DNA of 64,000 nucleotides from Pogonophryne albipinna (Eukaryota > Chordata > Actinopteri > Perciformes > Artedidraconidae), in assembly GCA_028583405.1 (NCBI GenBank), contig JAPTMU010000420.1, positions 1 to 64,000 on the forward strand, written 5' to 3'. Position 1 is the stretch's first letter. Each line of letters starts with the position of its first letter. The notes beneath the pieces were generated by a model, which saw only the letters and a list, made by a program, of their open reading frames with translations, had not been told where the DNA came from and did no database searches. Of the stretch, positions 33,390 through 43,188 are shown piece by piece. The position numbers and the translations under genes were made by a program.

Positions 33390-33711
33390 TCCCGCTTTAG
33401 TAAATCAATTGTTCCTCATTTCCTAATGTACTTCTCAAAAAACTGTCCGTCAAAGTACACCTGGAATGAGGGATTGACATAATGATGGGTCAATGGGCTT
33501 TCAACATTTCCAACAGTACTTCTCAACAAACAGTCCATCAAAGTCAGTGAACATTTGAAATGAGGAACAACACTATTATGGCCCTTCAACATGAAACCAA
33601 GCGAATGTGAAATATTTCGTTTTTAGCCTACGTGGGCTTTTGACTTCTGGTCATTTGAGCTTTACAGTAATGTCCAGCCTATCAGTATGTGTCTGAACTC
33701 TGTCAGTCATA

Positions 33712-33783
33712 CGGGCTATACCTCAGTGGTAGAGCATTAGACTGCAGATCAAGACGTCCCCAATTCAAATCTGGGTAACCCCG
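33712..33783 (+). pseudogene. Degenerate tRNA-Cys, array B unit 8
   Basis: Degenerate form with one more T-stem change (CCAATTC). Confidence 0.75.
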
Positions 33784-33890
33784 TTGTAAATGTCCTTGCC
33801 TTTAAAATGCCGGTTAAAATCTGGGTGCCCCCGTTGTAAGTGCACTTTCCTTCAGAATGGTATGTTTGCAATACTGTGAGAACTACAGTG

Positions 33891-33962
33891 GCCGTGATCG
33901 TATAGTGGTTAGTACTCTGCGTTGTGGCCGCAGCAACCCAGGTTCGAATCCGGGTCACGGCA
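33891..33962 (+). tRNA. tRNA-His (GTG), array B unit 8
   Basis: One T-stem mismatch (CCCAGG TTCGAAT CCGGG). Otherwise consensus. Confidence 0.87.
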
Positions 33963-34061
33963 GCAGTTGCAGTCTGCTTTTATGTTTTTTCTTCAACCTA
34001 CCTACTGCATTTTTAGTTCATTTTCTACAGTTTAAAAGCTGCTACGAAAGCAAAAAACAAG

Positions 34062-34134
34062 GGGTTAGTGGCGCAATGGATAACACATCTGACTACAGAT
34101 CAGAAGATTCCAGGTTCGCCTCCTGGCTAGCTCA
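34062..34134 (+). tRNA. Arg-type tRNA with ACA anticodon, array B unit 8
   Basis: Anticodon ACA. D/anticodon region ACACATCTGAC replaces ACGCGTCTGAC, T loop TTCGCCT, discriminator A instead of G. The D stem is weakened. Confidence 0.75.
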
Positions 34135-34450
34135 TCTCACTTTAGTAAATCAATTGTTCCTCATTTCCTAATGTACTTCTCAAAAAACTGTCTGTCAAAG
34201 TACACCTGGAATGAGGGATTGACATGGGTCAATGGGCTTTCAACATTTCCAACAGTACTTCTCAACAAACAGTCCATCAAAGTCAGTGAACATTTGAAAT
34301 GAGGAACAACACTATTATGGCCCTTCAACATGAAACCAAGCGAATGTGAAATATTTCGTTTTTAGCCTACGTGGGCTTTTGACTTCTGGTCATTTGAGCT
34401 TTACAGTAATGTCCAGCCTATCAGTATGTGTCTGAACTCTGTCAGTCATA

Positions 34451-34522
34451 CGGGCTATACCTCAGTGGTAGAGCATTAGACTGCAGATCAAGACGTCCCC
34501 AGTTCAAATCTGGGTAACCCCG
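34451..34522 (+). pseudogene. Degenerate tRNA-Cys, array B unit 9
   Basis: Basic degenerate form. Confidence 0.75.
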
Positions 34523-34629
34523 TTGTAAGTGTCCTTGCCTTTAAAATGCCAGTTAAAATCTGGGTGCCCCCTTTGTAAGTGTACTTGTCTTCAGAATGGT
34601 ATGTTTGAAATACTGTGAGAACTACAGTG

Positions 34630-34701
34630 GCCGTGATCGTAAAGTGGTTAGTACTCTGCGTTGTGCCCGCATCAACCCCGGTTCGAATCCGGGTCACGGC
34701 A
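34630..34701 (+). tRNA. tRNA-His (GTG), diverged, array B unit 9
   Basis: Changes at GTAAAGTGG (D arm) and TTGTGCCCGCATC (anticodon loop and closing stem pair). Anticodon GTG is retained. Likely impaired. Confidence 0.7.
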
Positions 34702-34800
34702 GCAGTTCTAGTCTTCTTTTATGTTTTTGCTTCAACCTACCTACTGCATTTTTAGTTCATTTTCTACAGTTTAAAAGCTGCTACGAAAGCAAAAAACAAG

Positions 34801-34873
34801 GGGTTAGTGGCGCAATGGATAACACATCTGACTACAGATCAGAAGATTCCAGGTTCGCCTCCTGGCTAGCTCA
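34801..34873 (+). tRNA. Arg-type tRNA with ACA anticodon, array B unit 9
   Basis: Same variant set as unit 8 (ACACATC, TTCGCCT, discriminator A), showing that units 8 and 9 are duplicates. Confidence 0.75.
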
Positions 34874-35195
34874 TCTCACTTTAGTAAATCAATTGTTCCT
34901 CATTTCCTAATGTACTTCTCAAAAAACTGTCCGTCAAAGTACACCTGGAATGAGGGATTGACATAATGATGGGTCAATGGGCTTTCAACATTTCCAACAG
35001 TACTTCTCAACAAACAGTCCATCAAAGTCAGTGAACATTTGAAACGAGGAACAACACTATTATGGCCCTTCAACATGAAACCAAGCGAATGTGAAATATT
35101 TCGTTTTTAGCCTACGTGGGCTTTTGACTTCTGGTCATTTGAGCTTTACAGTAATGTCCAGCCTATCAGTATGTGTCTGAACTCTGTCAGTCATA

Positions 35196-35267
35196 CGGGC
35201 TATACCTCAGTGGTAGAGCATTAGACTGCAGATCAAGACGTCCCCAGTTCAAATCTGGGTAACCCCG
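35196..35267 (+). pseudogene. Degenerate tRNA-Cys, array B unit 10
   Basis: Basic degenerate form. Confidence 0.75.
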
Positions 35268-35374
35268 TTGTAAGTGTCCTTGCCTTTAAAATGCCAGTTA
35301 AAATCTGGGTGCCCCCTTTGTAAGTGTACTTGTCTTCAGAATGGTATGTTTGAAATACTGTGAGAACTACAGTG

Positions 35375-35446
35375 GCCGTGATCGTATAGTGGTTAGTACT
35401 CTGCGTTGTGCCCGCATCAACCCCGGTTCGAATCCGGGTCACGGCA
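35375..35446 (+). tRNA. tRNA-His (GTG), diverged, array B unit 10
   Basis: Shares TTGTGCCCGCATC with unit 9 but has the consensus GTATAGTGG D arm. Confidence 0.75.
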
Positions 35447-35544
35447 GCAGTTCTAGTCTTCTTTTATGTTTTTGCTTCAACCTACCTACTGCATTTTTAG
35501 TTCATTTTCTACAGTTTAAAAGCTGCTACGAAAGCAAAAAAAAA

Positions 35545-35617
35545 GGGTTAGTGGCGCAATGGATAACGCGTCTGACTACAGATCAGAAGATTCCAGGTTC
35601 AACTCCTGGCTAGCTCA
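35545..35617 (+). tRNA. Arg-type tRNA with ACA anticodon, array B unit 10
   Basis: Anticodon ACA with consensus D arm (GATAACGCG) and T arm CCAGG TTCAACT CCTGG. The discriminator is A. It folds well. Confidence 0.82.
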
Positions 35618-35939
35618 TCCAGCTTTAGTAAATCAATTGTTCCTCATTTCCTAATGTACTTCTCAAAAAACTGTCCGTCAAAGTACACCTGGAATGAGGG
35701 ATTGACATAATGATGGGTCAATGGGCTTTCAACATTTCCAACAGTACTTCTCAACAAACAGTCCATCAAAGTCAGTGAACATTTGAAATGAGGAACAACA
35801 CTATTATGGCCCTTCAACATGAAACCAAGCGAATGTGAAATATTTCGTTTTTAGCCTACGTGGGCTTTTGACTTCTGGTCATTTGAGCTTTACAGTAATG
35901 TCCAGCCTATCAGTATGTGTCTGAACTCTGTCAGTCATA

Positions 35940-36011
35940 GGGGGTATAGCTCAGTGGTAGAGCATTTGACTGCAGATCAAGAGGTCCCCAGTTAAAATCT
36001 GGGTGCCCCCT
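35940..36011 (+). tRNA. tRNA-Cys (GCA), array B unit 11
   Basis: Consensus except for the T loop GTTAAAATC, which removes the C56 of the B box. Pol III recognition is probably reduced. Confidence 0.82.
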
Positions 36012-36068
36012 TTGTAAGTGTGCTTTCCTTCAGAATGGTATGTTTGCAATACTGTGAGAACTACAGTG

Positions 36069-36140
36069 GCCGTGATCGTATAGTGGTTAGTACTCTGCGT
36101 TGTGGCTGCAGCAACCCCGGTTCGAATCCGGGTCACGGCA
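36069..36140 (+). tRNA. tRNA-His (GTG), array B unit 11
   Basis: One change, GGCTGCAGC, as in two array A His genes. Confidence 0.88.
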
Positions 36141-36239
36141 GCAGTTCTAGTCTTCTTTTATGTTTTTGCTTCAACCTACCTACTGCATTTTTAGTTCATT
36201 TTCTACAGTTTAAAAGCTGCTACGAAAGCAAAAAACAAG

Positions 36240-36312
36240 GGGTTAGTGGCGCAATGGATAATGCGTCTGACTACAGATCAGAAGATTCCAGGTTCACCTC
36301 CTGGCTAGCTCG
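36240..36312 (+). tRNA. Arg-type tRNA with ACA anticodon, array B unit 11
   Basis: Anticodon ACA. D arm GATAATGCG. T loop TTCACCT, with C at position 58, where A is nearly invariant. Confidence 0.78.
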
Positions 36313-36628
36313 TCTCACTTTAATAAATCAATTGTTCCTCATTTCCTAATGTACTTCTCAAAAAACTGTCCGTCAAAGTACACCTGGAATGAGGGATCAA
36401 CATGGGTCAATGGGCTTTCAACATTTCCAACAGTACTTCTCAACAAACAGTCCATCAAAGTCAGTGAACATTTGAAATGAGGAACAACACTATTATGGCC
36501 CTTCAACATGAAACCAAGCGAATGTGAAATATTTCGTTTTTAGCCTACGTGGGCTTTTGACTTCTGGTCATTTGAGCTTTACAGTAATGTCCAGCCTATC
36601 AGTATGTGTCTGAACTCTTTAAGTCATA

Positions 36629-36700
36629 CAGGCTATACCTCAGTGGTAGAGCATTAGACTGCAGATCAAGACGTCCCCAGTTCAAATCTGGGTAACCCCG
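36629..36700 (+). pseudogene. Degenerate tRNA-Cys, array B unit 12
   Basis: Degenerate form with a further acceptor change (ACAGGCTA). Confidence 0.75.
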
Positions 36701-36807
36701 TTGTAAGTGTCCTTGCCTTTAAAATGCCAGTTAAAATCTGGGTGCCCCCTTTGTAAGTGTACTTGTCTTCAGAATGGTATGTTTGAAATACTGTGAGAAC
36801 TACAGTG

Positions 36808-36879
36808 GCCGTGATCGTATAGTGGTTAGTACTCTGCGTTGTGGCCGCAGCAACGCCGGTTCGAATCCGGGTCACGGCA
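36808..36879 (+). tRNA. tRNA-His (GTG), array B unit 12
   Basis: T stem ACGCCGG, one mismatch. Anticodon arm consensus. Confidence 0.86.
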
Positions 36880-36978
36880 GAAGTTGCAGTCTGCTTTTAT
36901 GTTTTTGCTTCAACCTACCTACTGCATTTTTAGTTCATTTTCTACAGTTTAAAAGCTGCTACGAAAGCAAAAAACAAA

Positions 36979-37051
36979 GGGTTAGTGGCGCAATGGATAA
37001 AGCGTCTGACTACAGATCAGAAGATTCCAGGTTCAACTCCTGGCTAGCTCG
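36979..37051 (+). tRNA. Arg-type tRNA with ACA anticodon, array B unit 12
   Basis: Anticodon ACA with all stems pairable, T loop TTCAACT and discriminator G. This is one of the best-preserved ACA copies. Confidence 0.85.
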
Positions 37052-37367
37052 TCCTGCTTTAGTAAATCAATTGTTCCTCATTTCCTAATGTACTTCTCAA
37101 AAAACTGTCCGTCAAAGTACACCTGGAATGAGGGATCAACATGGGTCAATGGGCTTTCAACATTTCCAACAGTACTTCTCAACAAACAGTCCATCAAAGT
37201 CAGTGAACATTTGAAATGAGGAACAACACTATTATGGCCCTTCAACATGAAACCAAGCAAATGTGAAATATTTCGTTTTTAGCCTACGTGGGCTTTTGAC
37301 TTCTGGTCATTTGAGCTTTACAGTAATGTCCAGCCTATCAGTATGTGTCTGAACTCTGTCAGTCATA

Positions 37368-37439
37368 CGGGCTATACCTCAGTGGTAGAGCATTAGACTG
37401 CAGATCAAGACGTCCCCAGTTCAAATCTGGGTAACCCCG
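37368..37439 (+). pseudogene. Degenerate tRNA-Cys, array B unit 13
   Basis: Basic degenerate form. Confidence 0.75.
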
Positions 37440-37546
37440 TTGTAAGTGTCCTTGCCTTTAAAATGCCAGTTAAAATCTGGGTGCCCCCTTTGTAAGTGTG
37501 CTTTCCTTCAGAATGGTATGTTTGCAATACTGTGAGAACTACAGTG

Positions 37547-37618
37547 GCCGTGATCGTATAGTGGTTAGTACTCTGCGTTGTGGCCGCAGCAACGCCGGTT
37601 CGAATCCGGGTCACGGCA
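37547..37618 (+). tRNA. tRNA-His (GTG), array B unit 13
   Basis: Same T-stem change as unit 12 (ACGCCGG), so these units are recent duplicates. Confidence 0.86.
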
Positions 37619-37717
37619 GAAGTTGCAGTCTGCTTTTATGTTTTTGCTTCAACCTACCTACTGCATTTTTAGTTCATTTTCTACAGTTTAAAAGCTGCTA
37701 CGAAAGCAAAAAACAAA

Positions 37718-37790
37718 GGGTTAGTGGCGCAATGGATAAAGCGTCTGACTACAGATCAGAAGATTCCAGGTTCAACTCCTGGCTAGCTCG
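37718..37790 (+). tRNA. Arg-type tRNA with ACA anticodon, array B unit 13
   Basis: Identical to unit 12, including anticodon ACA and an intact cloverleaf. Confidence 0.85.
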
Positions 37791-38106
37791 TCCTGCTTTA
37801 GTAAATCAATTGTTCCTCATTTCCTAATGTACTTCTCAAAAAACTGTGCGTCAAAGTACACCTGGAATGAGGGATCGACATGGGTCAATGGGCTTTCAAC
37901 ATTTCCAACAGTACTTCCCAACAAACAGTCCATCAAAGTCAATGAACATTTGAAATGAGGAACAACACTATTATGGCCCTTCAACATGAAACCAAGCAAA
38001 TGTGAAATATTTCGTTTTTAGCCTACGTGGGCTTTTGACTTCTGGTCATTTGAGCTTTACAGTAATGTCCAGCCTATCAGTATGTGTCTGAACTCTGTCA
38101 GTCATA

Positions 38107-38178
38107 CGGGCTATACCTCAGTGGTAGAGCATTAGACTGCAGATCAAGACGTCCCCAGTTCAAATCTGGGTAACCCCG
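38107..38178 (+). pseudogene. Degenerate tRNA-Cys, array B unit 14
   Basis: Basic degenerate form. Confidence 0.75.
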
Positions 38179-38285
38179 TTGTAAGTGTCCTTGCCTTTAA
38201 AATGCCAGTTAAAATCTGGGTGCCCCCTTTGTAAGTGTGCTTTCCTTCAGAATGGTATGTTTGCAATACTGTGAGAACTACAGTG

Positions 38286-38357
38286 GCCGTGATCGTATAG
38301 TGGTTAGTACTCTGCGTTGTGGCCGCAGCAACCCCGGTTCGAATCTGGGTCACGGCA
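38286..38357 (+). tRNA. tRNA-His (GTG), array B unit 14
   Basis: T stem 3' side CTGGG (wobble). Otherwise consensus. Confidence 0.9.
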
Positions 38358-38456
38358 GCAGTTGCAGTCTTCTTTTATGTTTTTGCTTCAACCTACCTAC
38401 TGCATTTTTAGTTCATTTTCTACAGTTTAAAAGCTGCTACGAAAGCAAAAAACAAA

Positions 38457-38529
38457 GGGTTAGTGGCGCAATGGATAACGCGTCTGACTACGGATCAGAA
38501 GATTCCAGGTTTGACTCCTGGCTAGCTCG
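38457..38529 (+). tRNA. tRNA-Arg (ACG), array B unit 14
   Basis: Anticodon ACG again in the last unit. T loop TTTGACT lacks C56. Confidence 0.87.
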
Positions 38530-38777
38530 TCCTGCTTTAGTAAATCAATTGTTCTTCATTTCCTAATGTACTTCTCAAAAAACTGTCCGTCAAAGTACAC
38601 CTGGAATGAGGGATTGACATAATGATGGGTCAATGGGCTTTCAACATTTCCAACAGTACTTCTCAACAAACAGTCCATCAAAGTCAATGAACATTTGAAA
38701 CGAGGAACAACACTATTATGGCCCTTCAACATGAAACCAAGCAAATGTGAAATATTTCGTGAACTCTTTAAGTCATA

Positions 38778-38849
38778 CGGGCTATACCTCAGTGGTAGAG
38801 CATTAGACTGCAGATCAAGACGTCCCCTGTTCAAATCTGGGTAACCCCG
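38778..38849 (+). pseudogene. Degenerate tRNA-Cys, last partial unit of array B
   Basis: Degenerate form with CCCCTGTTC in the T stem. About 80 bp of the preceding spacer is deleted, and no His or Arg follows: the array ends at ~38944. Confidence 0.75.
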
Positions 38850-38942
38850 TTGTAAGTGTACTTGCCTTTAAAATGCCAGTTCAAATCTGGGTGCCCCCTT
38901 TGTAAGTGTACTTGTCTTCAGAATGGTATGTTTTCAATACTG

Positions 38943-39493
38943 TAAGTAGATTCATATTGATATAAAATCAAGCATTTGAGTGACGCAATTGATATTCACA
39001 GCAAATATTCCCTGCTATATGTAGTACACTGGTGTAGAATTTCAGGGATCCAGCTGCTACCGTTCGCTCCTATAAAATACTTATAATTAAAAAAACGTGA
39101 AATCCTATTTTCAGAATCTGACCCTCTGCTCTAGCTCCGCCCCCTGAGGTCCCGAGAGACTCGGGAAGGATACCATTGGATGCGGGAGTACGTGCAAATG
39201 GGGGGGGGGGGGGGGGTACCCACTGATCCCGAACTGATCAGAGGTTGTTATCAAAAGATATCAAATTAGTAGCACTTTTGGACAATTTTGCTTTTAAGTA
39301 GATTCATATTGATATAAAATCAAGCATTTGAGTGACGTAATTGATATTCACAGCAAATATTCCCTGCTATATGTAGTACACTGGTGTAGAATTTCAGGGA
39401 TCCAGCTGCTACCGTTCGCTCCTATAAAATACTTATAATTAAAAAAACGTGAAATCATATTTTCAGAATCTGACCCTCTGCCCTAGCTCCGCC
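38943..39493. repeat. 199-bp direct duplication around a poly-G stretch
   Basis: 38943-39141 and 39295-39493 are nearly identical 199-bp copies (offset 352 bp). The spacer includes 17 consecutive G at 39200-39216. No gene is seen here or in 39494-39767. Confidence 0.9.
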
Positions 39494-39767
39494 TGCCCCC
39501 AGATCGCTATTCCCACTGTTTAAGAATCTGCACAGCCACAACCACAGCTCTATATCCGCCTACCTCAACCCTGAGTATCCTGGGCCGTTGGTCATCTTCT
39601 GCCCACCAGCGCTATATCATGCTTCACAGGAATGAGATCCTTTCAGCACAAACAACCATGAACTCTTGCACTACTCGATGATGAGTAAACGTTCAAAGAT
39701 GTATATCTGTAGAATTCTGTTATTGCATACCAGGTGGTTGCTGGGTTAGATTATATTTATTTCATTA

Positions 39768-41210
39768 TAGTATATTCCCCTCATAGCTGCATGCTTGGGG
39801 GGGGGAAAGCTCATTGTCGCTGCCTCAAAGACCTAGACACAGCAGTCTTGATAGGTAGTATATTCCCCTCAAAGCCGCGGTGCTGGGGGGGGGGGGGTCG
39901 GCACTGGTCACTTCCAGGCCTACACATAGAAGTCTCTCTAAGTGCTTAAGGGGAATGGCTTTTCGGGCTGTTCCCGGGCCTTCAAATAGCAGTCACTACA
40001 TTACATTACATTGCATTTAGCTGTCGCTTTTATCCAAAGCGACTTACAATAAGTGCGTTCGACCAACAAACTACAAACTTGAAGAAAACAGAATCATATA
40101 AGTACATCAGGTTTCATAGAGCAAAAACATTTCAAGTGCTACTCAACTGGCTTTAGGTAAGCCAGTCCTTTATTAGTATATAAGTGCTTTGTTAATAGTT
40201 ATTTCGCTCGAAGTGGAGTCGAACGAGATGAGTTTTCAGTCTGCGCCGGAAGGTGTGTAAGCTATCTGCTGTCCTGATGTCAATGGGGAGCTCATTCCAC
40301 CATTTTGGAGCCAGGATAGCAAACCCACGTGTTTTTGCTGATGGGAACTTGGGTCCCCTTCGCAGTGCGGGTGCAGCGAGCTGTTTGGTTGATGCAGAGC
40401 GGAGTGCACGTGCCGGGGTGTATGGTTTAACCATGTCCTGGATGTAGGAAGGGCCAGATCCATTCGCAGCATGGTACGCAAGTACCATTGTCTTGAAGTG
40501 GATTCTAGCAGTTACCGGAAGCCAGTGAAGGGAGCGGAGGAGCGGCGTGGTGTGGGAGAATGTAGGAAGGTTGAAGACCAGACGAGCCGCTGCATTCTGG
40601 ATGAGCTGCAGAGGTCGGATGGCACATGCAGGTAGACCAGCCAGGAGGGAGTTGCAGTGGTCTAGGCGTGAGATGACGAGAGTCTGGACCAGAACCTGCG
40701 TCGCTTTCTGGGTCAGCTGGGGACGTATCCTCCTGATGTTGTAAAGCGTGTATCTGCAGCAGCGGGTTGTAGCAGCTATGTTTGCAATGAAGGACAGGTT
40801 GTTATCTAGGATCAAACCCAGATTCCTTGCAGTCTGAGTCGGGGAAACAACAGAGGTGCTGATGTTGATTCACTAGGTAGTATATTCCCCTCAAAGCTGC
40901 GGTGTTTAAGGGGGATGGCTTTTCGGGCTGTTCCCGGGCCTTCACATAGCAGTCACTAAGTAGTATATTCCCCTTAAAGCCGCAGTGCTTAAGGGGGATG
41001 GCTTTTCGGGCTGTTCCCGGGCCTTCACATAGCAGTTTCATTAGGTAGCATATATAGGTAGTATATTCCTCTCAAAGCCGCTGTGCTCAGGGAAGAATCG
41101 GCTCTGGGCTATTCCTCAGACCTACACATAGCAGTCTCACTTAGTAGTATATTCCCCTTAAAGCCGCTGTGCGTAGGGGGAATGGCCACATGGCACCTCG
41201 CCAGGCCCTC
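39768..41210 (+). repeat. ~83-bp tandem repeat, split by an L2 fragment
   Basis: Degenerate copies starting TAGTATATTCCCCT at about 39768, 39857, 40878, 40961, 41059 and 41144, spaced 83-98 bp apart where uninterrupted. Each includes a GGGCTGTTCCCGGGCC-like core. The L2 fragment at 39999-40870 sits between two copies. Confidence 0.8.
39999..40870 (-). mobile_element. 5'-truncated L2-clade LINE, 3' end
   Basis: Minus-strand insertion flanked by CACTA on both sides (39994-39998 and 40871-40875) in the tandem repeat. The 207-codon frame at 40815-40192 is the C-terminal end of a LINE ORF2 (RLDHCNSLLAGLP, LQLIQNAAARLVF, LHWLPV). The 3' end carries GCTTTTATCCAAAGCGAC and a short CATTA-type tail. 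It is a typical dead-on-arrival LINE copy. Confidence 0.82.
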
Positions 41211-41290
41211 TACTTATCAGTCTTACATCACCAGCGTCAGGCTCGGGCTACGCAGTTTTGGGGGCTAGTATCTAATCTCCACGCAGTTTT

Positions 41291-41800
41291 GGGGGTTAGT
41301 TATTTAATCATCACTCATCGTGCTATGTATATCTATGGAGTGAAGATGCCCAAGCCTAGTCGCCAAACTCAACTATATGCTGCTTCTAATAAACATGTTA
41401 AAGGAACACGTGAGTTGTCTGACTGAAATGGGGCGAAGCCTGCGAGCTAGTTCAGGCAGTCAACTCGAGCACTTATGCTGCATTCATACATAACGCCCCC
41501 TTGCCAATCTACAACCAACCAAACAGAGTCTCCTTAATATGCCGCTCTATTTAACCTGCCAGATCTCTCTCCATGCATTGCTTGCTGCTGCTATTGCTGC
41601 AGCTACCTCTACGTCGCTGCTGCTTGCCTGCCCCACCACCACCCCAGCTTCCACCTGTAGGCTCGGGGGTTAGTTATTTAATCATCACTCATCATGCTAT
41701 GTATATCTATGGAGTGATGATGCCCGAGCCTAGTCGCCAAACTCAACTATATGCTGCTTCTAATAAACATGTTAAAGGAACACGCGAGTTGTCTGACTGA
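41291..41800. repeat. 136-bp direct duplication
   Basis: 41291-41426 and 41665-41800 match closely (offset 374 bp). Each contains AATAAA in CTTCTAATAAACATG and ends GTTGTCTGACTGA. The layout would suit the ends of LTRs, but no coding part lies between them. Confidence 0.8.
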
Positions 41801-42845
41801 ACTAGTGTTAATTTCGTCAGCTATTTTTTTATTTTGTTTTAGTCTTAGTCCTGTGTTACATTTCCTTTTTAGTTTTAGTCATATTTAGTCACCTTCATCC
41901 TGTTTTTATTTAGTCAAGTTTTAGTCGACTAAAAGTCTGAGCATTTTAGTCTTATTTTAGTCGACTAAAAGTCTGAGCATTTTAGTCATATTTTAGTCAA
42001 AGAAAACAAATTATTTTAGTCTACTTTTTGTCAATGAAAACTGTTGAGTCTTTTTTAGTCATCAGATTATATAGAACATTTCAGTCAAACTAGTCTAGCC
42101 AAAACCAATAATTTGTCATTTTAGTCAAACTTATTTCACAATAAGATTATATCTTGTCCTTATTTGATGAAAAACACAGGTTGAATGATGGGGAGGGGGG
42201 GGGAGTCTCCCTCCGCAGCCGTTGGCGTAGTTTTGGCACAATTCCGTTGTACACACCGACGTTAACAGCAGCCCTGTCTGTGCACATGGAGACCGACTCT
42301 GTCGTCAGGTGATCTAACCGCCTTCTGGAAAAGCTTCACAAGTACGTCGGTACGCAAATGCGCTTTGTGACACAAGTGATGGTACGCATTTCAGATTACG
42401 CACATAACCTGCGTACCAGTTATGTGTTACCTGTACTACAGCAAAAGTATTCTCCGTCGGGACTTCCTGCAACAACACCACGCCGTTATCTTGATTCTGA
42501 TTGGCCAGAAGACATTATCAAAGATGTTCTAGTGAGAAGACGATCACTACGTGACAAAAGTTTTCAAAACCGTTTCTGGTCTTCGGTATTTCCAGACAAG
42601 TGGCTACTGAAATCAATCTTACTAACTGCTGTCTGTGCAATTCTCTGCGCGAGTTGGCGGACTTTATTTGGGGCTAAGCCATTTCTTGGTATGGGTGTAG
42701 CCTACCCCAGCCATACCCTGGCGCTGCCACTGGTGGGATGTATGGGGCGGGCCATTCTGCACATGCGTTAAATATTTTAACACAATTAATTCAAAAAATT
42801 AATTACCGCCGTTAACGCGATAATTTTGACAGCATTAGTTTAAAC
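41801..42845. repeat. TTTTAGTC-rich repeat and unrecognised open frame
   Basis: 41801-42140 is built of many TTTTAGTC and TTAGTCGACTAAAA words, as in fish hAT-derived repeats. 42358-42771 (plus) is open for 137 codons with a hydrophobic stretch (SILLTAVCAILCA), but I recognise no protein. 42770-42845 contains GTTAACGCGATAATTTTGAC, a word common in dispersed fish repeats. 42846-43184 shows nothing. Confidence 0.5.
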
Positions 42846-43188
42846 CAACTATTCCAAAATGTGGTGGCAATTTAGTACTTATAACATGAAAGAATAAAAC
42901 TGAGAAATCAATATAACACAAACACAGGTATGGTTGAGCAGTAATTATACATAGCTACTACAATAAACACACACATCCTCCCTATGCATGTTTGACGCAC
43001 ACACATCTTATCCTCCAGCTCACCACACCAATGTCACATGTTTTCCTTTATGAAAGCCATACTTGTTGGGGTTTAACAGTAATCATCTCATGACCTCCTT
43101 AGGATCAGTTAACTAACAAAGATTAACTGTTCCCATACCCTAAGGCCATCTCTGAACTTCCCTTCCACTCTGAAGTCAGCTTACTTAA

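Larger units (their letters stand above)
28280..38944 (+). repeat. tRNA array B: fourteen Cys-His-Arg units, plus strand
   Basis: Tandem units in the order Cys, His, Arg with the same spacers as array A but in the opposite orientation. Units are ~695 bp where the Cys gene is consensus and 739-746 bp where it is degenerate, because a duplicated Cys T-arm/acceptor remnant adds ~45-50 bp. The array starts at the gap inside an Arg-to-Cys spacer and ends at ~38944 in a Cys-to-His spacer. Spacer sequence is highly uniform between units, pointing to recent amplification or homogenisation. Confidence 0.95.

Noticed and set aside
42358..42771. Host gene of 137 codons
   Set aside because: It lies in repeat-derived sequence with no recognised domain and no splice or promoter evidence.
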